From Oligoflexales bacterium (GTDB taxonomy: Bacteria; Bdellovibrionota_B; Oligoflexia; Oligoflexales; RGVZ01), in the NCBI GenBank assembly GCA_947445775.1, contig CANFEB010000017.1:1-47910 (forward strand): a DNA stretch of 47,910 nt, written 5' to 3'. The translations under genes were made by a program, and so were the position numbers. Below the pieces are notes generated by a model, which was not told the origin of the DNA, did not search any database, and was given only the letters and a program-made list of their open reading frames with translations. The stretch's first letter is position 1. The number at the start of each line of letters is the position of its first letter. Shown here piece after piece: positions 7,816 to 16,721 of the stretch.

Positions 7816-9120
7816 ATGGAATACGCTGGCATATTTATTGAAATATTATCGGAACTTAGGGATCGGCAAAATCCTTCTTTTCAGTGGAGAAACTTGCACT
7901 ATGAGGTTTTACCCAAAAAGGCGGTGATTCTAAAAGGGGTAAGACGCTCAGGGAAATCGACCTTTCTGCAGCAAATTGAGGAGACTGAGCGGTCCCAAGG
8001 TCGGACTTGCCTCAGTATGAATTTTGTTGATGAGCGTCTTGCAGGGTTGACGGCCAAGGAACTCGGCGGAATTTTTGATGCCTTCTATCTTGTCCAGCGT
8101 GACGCAAGCCCCGACGCGCCACTCACGCTACTCCTCGACGAAATTCAGGTTATAAATGGCTGGGAAGCGTTCGTAGATCGGCAGCTACGCATCAAAGATC
8201 GGCGAGTGTTTATTACGGGATCCAGCGCCAAGCTACTCAGTGGCGAAATTGCCACGACCATGCGCGGCCGCAGTCTGTCCTACGAGGTGTTCCCATTTAA
8301 TTTCGGTGAATATCTGGATTATTTGGGCCTGCGTCCGGCAAAGTTACCGCTGGGTGAAGAGCCAAAGGCGGCGATAAAAGCTCAGTTTTACAGCTATTTA
8401 TTTGAGGGAGGTTTTCCCGAAACAATAGGGCGTTCGCGCACCACCCAAGTTCAGGTGTTACAAGAATATTTTGACGTGCTGTTATTGCGAGATGTTATAG
8501 AACGACACAACGCGTCCTCACCGGTCGTTGTCAAACGTTTTCTCTCCCTAATGATTCATCGTTTTGCCAGCACGTATACGGTGAACCGATTCACGGAGCA
8601 GTTGAGATCCCAAGGTCTGGGTGTGTCGAAGTCACACGTCAGCGAAATGATTGAGTGGTTTCACGATGCGTATGCAATCTTTCCTCTCTCTATGTTTAGC
8701 GAGTCCTTGCACAAGCAAAATACGAATCCAAAAAAGATTTACGCAATCGATAACGGTCTCATCAACGCAATGGTGGCCGGAAGAAACAAAAATGAAGGCC
8801 GCCTTTTGGAAAATCTATTGTTTCTCGAATTGCGTCGCAGGTATGCGGACCTGTATTATTACAAAACAAAAGATGGTTATGAAGTGGATTTTTACTCGCC
8901 CCGGAGCGAGCTTCTCGTTCAAGTATCATGGTCCCTGCATGAAGGTGACACGCGCAAGCGAGAACTGCGGGCTTTGGAGCAGGCGATGGAAGAGTTGAAA
9001 CTCGAACGCGCTCTATTGGTTACCGCAGACGAGTCCTCCACATTTAAAGTCAATGCTGGCACCATTCAAATAGTGCCGGCATGGCAATGCTGTCTTGAAG
9101 AAGAGGGCGTGTTCACGTGA
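7816..9120 (+). CDS. DUF4143-family P-loop ATPase
   Basis: An AAA_14-type ATPase with a C-terminal DUF4143 domain, 434 residues from the ATG at 7816. Walker A is KGVRRSGKST (about residue 43), Walker B is LTLLLDEIQVINGW, sensor-type GSSAKLLSGE follows, then the family segment YEVFPFNFGEYL. The C-terminal half shows LEGLL-like packing: EGGFPET, LLLRDVIERH, ENLLFLELRRR and YYKTKDGYEVDFYS. The last two resemble the E...D-E-K pattern of PD-(D/E)XK nuclease-like folds reported for this family. Function in the family is largely unknown; such genes are widely mobile. It stands alone in an A+T-rich stretch, suggesting acquisition. An upstream in-frame TTG at 7741 has no ribosome site. Confidence 0.85.
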   Translation: MEYAGIFIEILSELRDRQNPSFQWRNLHYEVLPKKAVILKGVRRSGKSTFLQQIEETERSQGRTCLSMNFVDERLAGLTAKELGGIFDAFYLVQRDASPDAPLTLLLDEIQVINGWEAFVDRQLRIKDRRVFITGSSAKLLSGEIATTMRGRSLSYEVFPFNFGEYLDYLGLRPAKLPLGEEPKAAIKAQFYSYLFEGGFPETIGRSRTTQVQVLQEYFDVLLLRDVIERHNASSPVVVKRFLSLMIHRFASTYTVNRFTEQLRSQGLGVSKSHVSEMIEWFHDAYAIFPLSMFSESLHKQNTNPKKIYAIDNGLINAMVAGRNKNEGRLLENLLFLELRRRYADLYYYKTKDGYEVDFYSPRSELLVQVSWSLHEGDTRKRELRALEQAMEELKLERALLVTADESSTFKVNAGTIQIVPAWQCCLEEEGVFT

Positions 9121-9259
9121 TTTATGCAAAGCCCCCTCAGTTAGGGAAAGAGGCCCTGGCAGATGCACAGCCGGAGACGGAAGTTTTCAGGACAGTCTCC
9201 GACTTCCCTTCTCCAGGGAATGGGGGACAAGGTCCGTACAAAAAAAAACTTCGCACAAG
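9121..9259. other. Intergenic region between convergent genes with a hairpin
   Basis: The space between the DUF4143 gene and the HAD gene holds no credible gene. It contains a perfect 6-bp inverted repeat TTCCCT/AGGGAA with a 5-base loop (9204-9220) and a wider GGAGAC/GTCTCC pair just before it. Neither is followed directly by a T-run, so a terminator role for the two converging genes is possible but weak. Confidence 0.4.
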
Positions 9260-9922
9260 TCATTTAAATAAACAGGGCGCATTCCATAATTCAATGGGGT
9301 TAGTGATCACAAAATCCGCATATTCCATGCTCTGATCCTGATTGCTAGGTCCGAGAAGTCCTACAGCAAACATCCCAGCATTTTTTGCCGCCATCATGCC
9401 GTTAGTGCTGTCTTCTATCACCAGGCAATCCTTAGGGTTCATATTTAGGCCGTCGCTTGCAAGTAAGAAAATATCAGGATGGGGCTTTCCCTGAGTCACT
9501 TCTGCACTAGTAACTACCTTTTTGAATAAATCGTAAAAGCCGAACCGTTTCAAAATAATTTCCGCCCTGGGTCGCTGGGACGACGTGCCAACCGCAATCG
9601 GGATATTCCGAGCGCCCAACTCCGAAAGCAGTTCCTTGATGCCCGGTGTTGGCATGACGGCAGAAGAAAATGCGAAGGCGTGTTCTAGTGCTACAGTCTC
9701 TTCCTGTAAAAGCTCTTCCGCAGAAACCTGAAGTTTGTGCCGCTCAACTAATATTTGCCAAAAAAATTCTGAAGTTAGTCCTCGCAAATCCTTTAAATCA
9801 TGGTGGGTTAGAGAAACCCCTCGCCTCTGCATTATGTTAAAGGTGCACTCGTCGTAAACAGGCTCGCTGTCGAAAAGGACCCCGTCCATATCAAAGATCA
9901 CCGCGTGAATAATTGTCTCCAT
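9260..9922 (-). CDS. HAD-superfamily phosphatase/phosphoglucomutase-like hydrolase
   Basis: A 220-residue HAD subfamily IA protein. Motif I is FDMDGVLFDSEP with the nucleophile and acid/base aspartates, motif II is IAVGTSSQR, the lysine is in GKPHPDIFLLA, and motif IV is CLVIEDSTNGMMAAKNAGM. The helical cap between motif I and II is of the beta-phosphoglucomutase type. The substrate is a small phosphorylated metabolite that cannot be named from sequence. It is divergent from the dehydrogenase/kinase pair on the other strand and shares their A+T-rich composition, so it may belong to the same acquired module, perhaps acting on phosphorylated choline or amino-alcohol products. Confidence 0.85.
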   Translation of the reverse strand: METIIHAVIFDMDGVLFDSEPVYDECTFNIMQRRGVSLTHHDLKDLRGLTSEFFWQILVERHKLQVSAEELLQEETVALEHAFAFSSAVMPTPGIKELLSELGARNIPIAVGTSSQRPRAEIILKRFGFYDLFKKVVTSAEVTQGKPHPDIFLLASDGLNMNPKDCLVIEDSTNGMMAAKNAGMFAVGLLGPSNQDQSMEYADFVITNPIELWNAPCLFK

Positions 9923-9984
9923 AATTGCTCCGAGACCAAAAAAAATATAATCAGGTTTTGGGGGCCATGTATCCGAAATGTCTA

Positions 9985-10013
9985 TTGAATTATTTACCCT
10001 AATTTAGTTTAAA
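9985..10013 (+). promoter_or_regulatory. Probable promoter of the dehydrogenase/kinase pair
   Basis: TTGAAT (9985-9990) and TTTAAA (10008-10013) are spaced by 17 bases in an A+T-rich divergent region, about 28 bases before the start codon of the flavoprotein gene. Confidence 0.4.
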
Positions 10014-10040
10014 TGGCAGATAATTTTATGGTTGGAACGC

Positions 10041-12461
10041 ATGAAAACTGAAGAAGCTGAAATCGTAATCATTGGGGCCGGAATAATTGGCTCGTCTTTG
10101 GCTTACCATCTGGCTTTACTTGGCAAACGCAACATCGTCGTTTTAGAAAAAAGTGGGATCACTCACGGTGCTACTTGGCATGCCGCAGGGCTTGTCGGCC
10201 AGCTGCGGTCGTCTCGCAATACGACTAGGATGTTAAAATATTCGGTCGAGCTTTATAATAAAATCGCCAAAGAAACTGATAACTCAATTGACTGGAGGCA
10301 GGTCGGTAGCCTGCGCCTGTCGTGCTCCCCAGAACGCGATCTCGAGAATAAGCGCCTACTGACGATGGCTCGCAGTTTCGGCCTCGATATGGAGTGGCTC
10401 AATCCTGACCAGGCTCAAACACTTTTTCCGCTAATGAGCAAAAAGGACGTACGTTCCGCAATTTATATCCCAACCGACGGCTACGTTGATCCGACAAGTC
10501 TCTGCAATGCGTTGGCCAAAGCAGCTCGCGACTTAGGCGTTAAATTTGTAATTGGTCAACGGGTTGGCGGCTTCAAGTATGAGCGAGAGCGCATTACCCA
10601 CGTGGAAACTCAGGACACATCGTGGCAGTGTGAGATCGCTGTCAATGCTACTGGCATGTGGGGAAACGAACTTGGTAATCTCGCCAACGCGCGCATCCCA
10701 GCATTTGCCCTAGAGCATCAATATTTGATTACTGAGCCGATTCCAAACTGCCCTCAAAATATGCCCACCCTCCGTGATCCAGATCATCTCGTTTACTATA
10801 AACAAGAAGTCGGCGCTCTTGCGATCGGTGGATACGAGGACAACACCATTGCCTTTGCGCCAAATGGCATTCCGAAAACCTTCGGCCAAGAGCTTTTGCC
10901 CGATAATTTTGATCGTTTTGAGGTATTGGCCCAAAATGCCGGAAAGCGCACGCCTGCGGTCAATGAGGTCGGTGTACGTAAGATGATTAATGGGCCGATT
11001 CCCTATTCGGCCGACGGTGATTTTGTCATGGGCCAAGTTCCTGGCTATGACAATTTATTTGTCGCATCAGGATTTCTTTACGGAATCGCTGCGGGCGGAG
11101 GCGCCGGGAAAATGATGGCAGAATGGATTGTCGACGGAGCTCCCAGCCTCAATTTATGGCCGTTAGACGTGAAAAGATTTAATTTTCATCATTCAACCAA
11201 ATATTACATGTATCCACGGGCAGTGGAATTGTATGGCAAACACTATAAAATGCGTTGGCCAGAAGACCAGCATGAATCTTGCCGAAAACTACGGCGATCA
11301 CCACTATTTTCAACCCTTGAGGCACAAGGTGCTTGTTCCGGCTCGAGGGCTGGGTGGGAACGACCAAACTGGTTTGCTCCCACGCCGGCGTTGGCCTTTG
11401 ATGAACCGTCATTTATTCGCAAACAAACCAACTTTTATCCATACGTTGCCGCTGAACATCTCGCAGTAAGAGAAGGTGTCGCGTTAATTGACCAAAGCTC
11501 ATTTAGTAAATTTGAGTTGGTGGGCCCAGACAGTCTGCGTCTGCTGCAGAAACTTTCGACCTGCGATATGGACAAAAACATCGGCTCCACGATTTACAGT
11601 CAGTTTTGCAATTCAAAAGGTGGCGTTGAGTGCGATCTGACAATTTCTCGGCTGGGAAATGACCGTTTCTATGTGGTGACTGGCAGCAGTTTTGGCGTTC
11701 ACGACGGTGAATGGATCCGTAAACATATTCGAGATGAAAAGCTTAACTGCTTTTTATACGAAGCCACGTCTGCGCGCGCTGTCATCAATATATGCGGCCC
11801 AAAATCTCGTGACGTTTTACAAAAAATCGTCGAGGAAAATGTCACTAATGAAGCATTTCCATTTTCTAGTTGCCGCGAAATAACCATTGGCGCTGCACCG
11901 GTTCTAGCCATTCGAATTGGTTTCGTTGGCGAACTTGGCTGGGAGCTGCATATTCCCACAGAATTTGCTGGTCACGTGTTTGAATTGTTGCAGGAAGCCG
12001 GGCGAGAATTTGGGATTAAAAATGTCGGTTACCGGGCTATAGACTCGCTTCGGCTGGAGAAAAGATACCTCTATTGGTCCACAGATGTGACGCCTGACAC
12101 GACACCTTTTGAAGTTGGGCTTGGTTACAAAGTTGACTTCAAGAAGATCGACTTTATAGGCCGTCAGGCGTTACTCGAGCAGTCAGAAAAAGGCATTCGA
12201 AAAAAGCTTCACTGCCTGAGCATCGACGGCGAACTGAGTGCGTACGGAAGTGAAGCTTTATACGCAGACGGGAAAGCAATTGGGGCAACGACGTCTGGAA
12301 ATTACTGCCACACGGTAAAGAAAACCTTGGTGTTCGCATTAATTTCAGTCGATGTTTCATTGAAAAGTAATTTTGAAGTTGAGATTTTAGGTGAACGACA
12401 CTTGGCCACTGTGGTTAAGGGTGCGGCTTACGATCCCAAAAATGTGAGATTAAAAGGGTAA
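10041..12461 (+). CDS. Dimethylglycine/sarcosine dehydrogenase-like flavoprotein with GcvT-like C-terminus
   Basis: A protein of about 806 residues with the domain order of DMGDH/SARDH enzymes: an FAD-binding DAO domain (VIIGAGIIGSSLAYHLALLG, then THGATWHAAGLVGQLR, a likely covalent-flavin region), the FAO_M linker (about residues 375-430), and aminomethyltransferase GCV_T and GCV_T_C domains (about 440-806; SFSKFELVGPDSL, GYRAIDSLRLEKRY, TPFEVGLGYKVDF). Such enzymes oxidatively demethylate dimethylglycine or sarcosine and hand the one-carbon unit to folate. I use the ATG at 10041; an earlier TTG at 10032 is in frame. Three bases separate it from the phosphotransferase gene, suggesting a joint role in choline or methylated-amine use. 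Exact substrate unresolved. Confidence 0.85.
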   Translation: MKTEEAEIVIIGAGIIGSSLAYHLALLGKRNIVVLEKSGITHGATWHAAGLVGQLRSSRNTTRMLKYSVELYNKIAKETDNSIDWRQVGSLRLSCSPERDLENKRLLTMARSFGLDMEWLNPDQAQTLFPLMSKKDVRSAIYIPTDGYVDPTSLCNALAKAARDLGVKFVIGQRVGGFKYERERITHVETQDTSWQCEIAVNATGMWGNELGNLANARIPAFALEHQYLITEPIPNCPQNMPTLRDPDHLVYYKQEVGALAIGGYEDNTIAFAPNGIPKTFGQELLPDNFDRFEVLAQNAGKRTPAVNEVGVRKMINGPIPYSADGDFVMGQVPGYDNLFVASGFLYGIAAGGGAGKMMAEWIVDGAPSLNLWPLDVKRFNFHHSTKYYMYPRAVELYGKHYKMRWPEDQHESCRKLRRSPLFSTLEAQGACSGSRAGWERPNWFAPTPALAFDEPSFIRKQTNFYPYVAAEHLAVREGVALIDQSSFSKFELVGPDSLRLLQKLSTCDMDKNIGSTIYSQFCNSKGGVECDLTISRLGNDRFYVVTGSSFGVHDGEWIRKHIRDEKLNCFLYEATSARAVINICGPKSRDVLQKIVEENVTNEAFPFSSCREITIGAAPVLAIRIGFVGELGWELHIPTEFAGHVFELLQEAGREFGIKNVGYRAIDSLRLEKRYLYWSTDVTPDTTPFEVGLGYKVDFKKIDFIGRQALLEQSEKGIRKKLHCLSIDGELSAYGSEALYADGKAIGATTSGNYCHTVKKTLVFALISVDVSLKSNFEVEILGERHLATVVKGAAYDPKNVRLKG

Positions 12462-12463
12462 TT

Positions 12464-13354
12464 ATGAGCTCAAACTCTGATCACCTAGGCCATTCAAATC
12501 GGCCATTGTCTACGAAGTCGATCTCTCGGTTGGGCGGACTCACCAACGAAAACTACGTACTGACGGCTGACGATCTTAAATATGTGTTGCGACTGCCTGG
12601 TATTGGAACCTCAGAGTATATTTCTAGATCTGACGAATACACAGCGGCTCTCGTTACTGCAAAGATTGGTGTCAACGTTCCGGTATTATTTTTTGACGAA
12701 AAATCCGGGCTGCAATTAGCCTCGTTTATGCCTGGAACAACATTGTCCGAGGAAGGTTTCAAGGACAAAGGGTCGATTGCCAGAGCTGCAGATACATTTC
12801 GACGCCTGCACACTTCTAATGAAAAATTCGCATCTGAATTTAACGTCTTCGCAATGATTTCTCGCTACCTAGAGGTCATTGAATCAAAGAAAATAGCTGT
12901 TCCTGATGGATATAAAGAGGCGTTAGCCAAAAGTGATAGTATTAAAGAGGGGCTTGCGCGCCATCCTAACCCGCTTGTTCCATGCCACTGCGACCCGTTA
13001 GCGGAGAACTTTATTGACACAGGGGCGCGCGTCTACCTGATCGACTGGGAATACGCCGGGAATAACGACCCCATGTGGGACTTGGCGGATCTCGTCGTGG
13101 AAGCCAATTTTGAAACCTGGCAACAAGACCATCTATTGTTTTCCTATTTCAATGGAAACGTTCCAGTGGTTCAAAAATCTCGTATGATGATGTACCGGGC
13201 CCTTTGTGACCTACTGTGGACGTTGTGGGGGATGATTCAGTTCGCCAATAAAAATCCTGCCGACGACTTCTGGGCCTATGCCACCATGCGCCTGCAGAGG
13301 TATCAGAAATTAATTGCGACCAAAGAATTTGATCAAGCTCTTTTGGCACTTTGA
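12464..13354 (+). CDS. Choline/ethanolamine-kinase-like phosphotransferase
   Basis: A 296-residue protein-kinase-like (APH/choline kinase) fold. The N-terminal SRLGGLTNENYVL matches the LicA/choline-kinase glycine loop. The catalytic loop is PCHCDPLAENFI (Asp and Asn present, although the usual His-Asn-Asp is His-Cys-Asp). The metal-binding motif is YLIDWEYAGNNDPMWDLADL, close to choline and ethanolamine kinases. A ribosome site (AAGGG) overlaps the end of the upstream gene, so the two form an operon. Pairing with a dimethylglycine-type dehydrogenase favours choline or a related amino-alcohol over an antibiotic as substrate, but this is inferred. Confidence 0.8.
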   Translation: MSSNSDHLGHSNRPLSTKSISRLGGLTNENYVLTADDLKYVLRLPGIGTSEYISRSDEYTAALVTAKIGVNVPVLFFDEKSGLQLASFMPGTTLSEEGFKDKGSIARAADTFRRLHTSNEKFASEFNVFAMISRYLEVIESKKIAVPDGYKEALAKSDSIKEGLARHPNPLVPCHCDPLAENFIDTGARVYLIDWEYAGNNDPMWDLADLVVEANFETWQQDHLLFSYFNGNVPVVQKSRMMMYRALCDLLWTLWGMIQFANKNPADDFWAYATMRLQRYQKLIATKEFDQALLAL

Positions 13355-13634
13355 TGGTGTGTGTAATGGACCAAGACTTTCAATTTATTGTCGACGGCAA
13401 CGTCAATCTTGGGCCTTCGCTATTTGTAATGTGCTGATATAAATAAGTAATTTTTGGGTACGATAGCCAAATCGAACCTCAAGATTAAGTCGCTGATTTA
13501 TAGTCAGGTTAATTTTGTTTATCCCGTTGCACCATGCGCCTCGATCCGGCTAAAACTTGTCCCAGTAATACGTCGCTGGCGCGAAAGCTCCAGCGACTGA
13601 TGCAGCTGAATTTTTATCAGGGGTAGGGTAGACA
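13355..13634. other. Intergenic leader region before the peptidase gene
   Basis: No credible full-length gene. A 23-codon reading frame (from ATG 13364, beginning MDQDFQFIVDG) follows the kinase and may be a truncated gene start. The second half is the probable leader of the peptidase gene and contains the hairpin listed separately. An A+T-rich TATAAAT at about 13439 could be a -10 element. Confidence 0.35.
13572..13597 (+). promoter_or_regulatory. Stable leader hairpin with a GAAA tetraloop
   Basis: GTCGCTGG (13572-13579) pairs perfectly with CCAGCGAC (13590-13597). Inside, after one C/T mismatch, GC-GAAA-GC closes a GNRA-type tetraloop. No T-run follows, so it is not an ordinary terminator. 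It lies about 38 bases before the peptidase start and may stabilise the mRNA or regulate it. Confidence 0.5.
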
Positions 13635-16600
13635 ATGGCATACAAGAAACCAGTGGTTGGCGCTCTCTCTGGAAATAAAATTGGTGCAACTTTCCTCTGC
13701 GGAGCGATGGCTTTGATCTTGCTCGGCGCAACCCCGTCATGGCGCAGTAAGTTGCATGGATTTCATGGTGAAGACTGGCTAACGGGCTCTCACGTATCCT
13801 CTCACGCATCATCTCATCTAGGCTCTCACGCCGCTGCCAGCGCCAGCAGTGAGGGCGCTTTCCTCCAAAACACGCGTCAATTGACCTTTGCGGGCGCCCG
13901 ATCCGGTGAAGGCTACTTCAGCCAAGATGGCAGTATGCTGGTTTTTCAAAGCGAACGCCTGTCCGACAATCCTTTCTATCAAATCTACTTGATGGACCTG
14001 GCAACGGGGCGCAGCAAACGTGTTTCCCCAGGGCTTGGCAGAACATCTTGTGCTTGGGTGCATCCCTCCAAAACCAAAGTTCTTTTCGCCTCGACCCACC
14101 TCGATCCCGATGCCAAGGCAAAACAAGATCAGGAAATTGAACGCCGCCGCACCGGTGCCCAAGCCAGCTACGCGTGGGATTTTGACGATCAGTACGACTT
14201 GTTTGAGGCCGATACGAATGGCAACAATCTGCGCCAACTCACCACCGAGCCCGGCTACGATGCCGAAGCAAGCTGGTCCCCCGACGGTCAAAAGATCGCT
14301 TTTGCCAGCAACCGCAGTGGTTATTCAGACGATCTGACCGACGAGCAGCGCGCGGCCTTTGAAAAAAATCCTTCCGCTTGGATGGACATCTTCATCATGA
14401 ATGCCGATGGCACAGGCGTCACGCGTCTGACCAGCGAGCCCGGATATGACGGCGGGCCATTCTTTTCGGCCGACGGTAAACGCCTAACCTGGCGTCACTT
14501 CAGCGAAGACGGTTCCACGGCAGAAATTTGGACGATGAATGTCGATGGTTCGGACCAGCGTCAGTTGACGCGCATGGGCAAGATGTCTTGGGCTCCTTAT
14601 TTTCATCCCAGCGGCGATTATTTGATTTTTGCGTCCAATCTTGAAGGTCACCGCAATTTTGAACTTTACGTTGTCGATGCCGCTGGCCAGCACGAGCCCG
14701 TGCGCGTGACCTGGACCGATGGCTTTGATGGCTTGCCGGTGTTCACTCCCGATGGCGAGCATGTCGCCTGGACTTCCAATCGCACCCCAGAAAAAACTTC
14801 GCAGATTTTTATTTCTGAATGGAATGATGCGGCGGCGCGCGCCGCATTAAATATTGCTGCCCGCAAACCCAAGCTGTCATCCTTCAGCAAGGGGATCACC
14901 GAGGCGGACCTCAGGGCCCACGTTAAATATTTGTCCTCGCCAGCCCTAGACGGCCGCTTGACGGGAACTCCAGGTGAGACTCTGGCCACGGAATACGGCG
15001 CGGAAGTTTTTGCGCGGTTGGGCCTGGAACCAGCCGGCGATCACGGGACTTATTTTCAAAGTTTTGAATTCACGGCCGGCGTCAAAGCGGGCGCCGACAA
15101 TCGCTTGGCCTTTTCTGGTGATGTTGCCAATACGCCATTGGAATTCGATCGCGATTGGCGGCCCCTGGCGTTTTCATCTGACGCAACCTTGAACAATGAG
15201 TCGGTCGTATTTGCCGGCTACGGAATCGTGGCGCCGGGGGAATCCAGTGGCACGACAGCTGCTGGCTTTGCTAGCTCTGGCTCTGCTAGCGCTGGCTCTG
15301 CTAGCGCTGGCTCTGCTAGCAATGAAGCTTACGACTCCTTTGCCCATCTGGATGTCAAAGACAAGTGGGTCCTCGTTTTCCGCTTCGTCCCAGAAAACCT
15401 CGCGGTGGCCCGCAAGCAATACCTCAACCGTTTTGCCAGCCTGCGTCAAAAAGCCATGTACGCCCGCGAGCGCGGCGCCAAAGGCATCATCTTCGTCCAC
15501 GGACCAAACTCTGGCGTGACCGACCAATTGATTGCCCTGCGCATGGATGCCTCGGCCGCGGCGATGAGCCTTGGCGGGGTTTCCCTGACAGATGCAGCAG
15601 CCGAGAGCTTGTTTGCCGGGGCGCCTCGTAGCCTGAAGCAGTTGCAGGATCAACTGGACGGGGGCGACCTCGTTCAGGGATTTGACCTGCCCGTCAAAGT
15701 CACAGGACAAACCCAAGTCCTTCAGGAAAAGCGCACCGGGCGCAACGTCATCGCTCGCCTCAAGGCTGGCAACTTTCCGTGCCGCGAGCCCGTGACTGGG
15801 AGCGTATTGATCGGTGCCCACGTTGACCATCTGGGCAGCGAGGCTGGCAAAGGAATTTTTGTTGGTGCCGATGACAATGCCTCTGGCGTGGCCTCGGTGC
15901 TCGAAATTGCTCAAAAAATAGCAACCATGGAGCCATCAGAACGTGGCGAACTTGGACGCGATGTGATTTTTGCCCTCTGGTCTGGCGAGGAACTCGGATT
16001 GATCGGGTCGTCACACTTTGTAAAAGATTTGGCGGCACGCAGCGGTGGGACCATCTATCCAGCACTTTCTGCGGCTTTGAATCTGGACATGGTGGGGCGC
16101 CTGCGGGAGGTGCTCACCATGCAATCCGTTGCAGCAAGCCCACGCTGGCCTGGGCTGATTGAAGAAATGAGCGTGCGCCACGGTGTGCGCGTCGCGACCC
16201 AGGCGGACCCGTACCTTCCGACCGACTCGACTTCGTTTTATGTCCAAGGGGTTCCAACGTTGAACGCCTTCACGGGTTCCCATGATGATTACCACACGCC
16301 TGGAGACACGTGGGAAAAGCTTAATTACGACGGCATGCGCCGCATTGCCGGGGTCATGGGGGATGTGCTTCTTGATGTCGCCGGGGATTCGGGGGCACCA
16401 CCCTTCAACCGCGTCAAGGAGCCGAATTCTGGTGGGGGCACGGGTGGGGGCATCAAGGCTTATCTGGGAACAGTTCCCGATTACGGCAACACGGTCGTCA
16501 AGGGCGTGCTGCTGTCTGGCGTCAAGGCCGACAGCCCGGCCGAGAAAGCCGGCTTGAAGGGCGGCGACATCATCGTGTTGTTGGGTGGCCAGACCATTGA

Positions 16601-16721
16601 AAACATTTATGACTACACGGCCGTGTTGGGCGTGATCAAGATTGGTCAGCCGGTGGAGATCGTCGTCCTGCGCGGAACAGAACGCCTGTCATTTATGGTG
16701 ACGCCTGCGGCGCGCGGCTGA
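13635..16721 (+). CDS. Exported TolB-propeller / M28 aminopeptidase / PDZ fusion
   Basis: A 1028-residue protein with an N-terminal membrane/signal segment (about residues 16-33). Residues 75-400 form a WD40-like (PD40) TolB-type propeller with repeats such as SWSPDGQKIAFASNRSG and NADGTGVTRLTSEPGYDGGP. Residues 415-905 form an M28 metallopeptidase with a PA-type insert: zinc ligands are visible in GAHVDHLG (about 726), GADDNASG (about 745), WSGEELGLIG (about 782), LDMVGR (about 818) and DDYHTPGDT (about 882). Residues 925-1025 are a PDZ domain (DSPAEKAGLKGGDIIVLLGG). It likely cleaves N-terminal residues from peptides outside the inner membrane. His/Ser-rich and Gly-Ser-Ala repeats form linkers. 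Its 3' end overlaps the convergent hotdog gene by 29 bases. Confidence 0.9.
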   Translation: MAYKKPVVGALSGNKIGATFLCGAMALILLGATPSWRSKLHGFHGEDWLTGSHVSSHASSHLGSHAAASASSEGAFLQNTRQLTFAGARSGEGYFSQDGSMLVFQSERLSDNPFYQIYLMDLATGRSKRVSPGLGRTSCAWVHPSKTKVLFASTHLDPDAKAKQDQEIERRRTGAQASYAWDFDDQYDLFEADTNGNNLRQLTTEPGYDAEASWSPDGQKIAFASNRSGYSDDLTDEQRAAFEKNPSAWMDIFIMNADGTGVTRLTSEPGYDGGPFFSADGKRLTWRHFSEDGSTAEIWTMNVDGSDQRQLTRMGKMSWAPYFHPSGDYLIFASNLEGHRNFELYVVDAAGQHEPVRVTWTDGFDGLPVFTPDGEHVAWTSNRTPEKTSQIFISEWNDAAARAALNIAARKPKLSSFSKGITEADLRAHVKYLSSPALDGRLTGTPGETLATEYGAEVFARLGLEPAGDHGTYFQSFEFTAGVKAGADNRLAFSGDVANTPLEFDRDWRPLAFSSDATLNNESVVFAGYGIVAPGESSGTTAAGFASSGSASAGSASAGSASNEAYDSFAHLDVKDKWVLVFRFVPENLAVARKQYLNRFASLRQKAMYARERGAKGIIFVHGPNSGVTDQLIALRMDASAAAMSLGGVSLTDAAAESLFAGAPRSLKQLQDQLDGGDLVQGFDLPVKVTGQTQVLQEKRTGRNVIARLKAGNFPCREPVTGSVLIGAHVDHLGSEAGKGIFVGADDNASGVASVLEIAQKIATMEPSERGELGRDVIFALWSGEELGLIGSSHFVKDLAARSGGTIYPALSAALNLDMVGRLREVLTMQSVAASPRWPGLIEEMSVRHGVRVATQADPYLPTDSTSFYVQGVPTLNAFTGSHDDYHTPGDTWEKLNYDGMRRIAGVMGDVLLDVAGDSGAPPFNRVKEPNSGGGTGGGIKAYLGTVPDYGNTVVKGVLLSGVKADSPAEKAGLKGGDIIVLLGGQTIENIYDYTAVLGVIKIGQPVEIVVLRGTERLSFMVTPAARG
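15261..15320 (+). repeat. Four tandem 15-bp units in the peptidase linker
   Basis: Four near-identical 15-base units (GCTGGCTCTGCTAGC type) at 15261-15275, 15276-15290, 15291-15305 and 15306-15320 encode repeated Ala/Ser-Gly-Ser-Ala-Ser. They lie in the insert of the M28 domain and keep the reading frame. Confidence 0.88.

Noticed and set aside
9117-9335. 72-codon open frame after the DUF4143 gene
   Set aside because: It overlaps the 3' end of the HAD gene, spans the intergenic hairpins and has no recognisable protein features.
13818-14291. Long antisense open frames inside the peptidase gene (also at 15174-15914)
   Set aside because: The plus-strand propeller and M28 motifs are continuous here; the antisense frames are a by-product of G+C-rich codon use.
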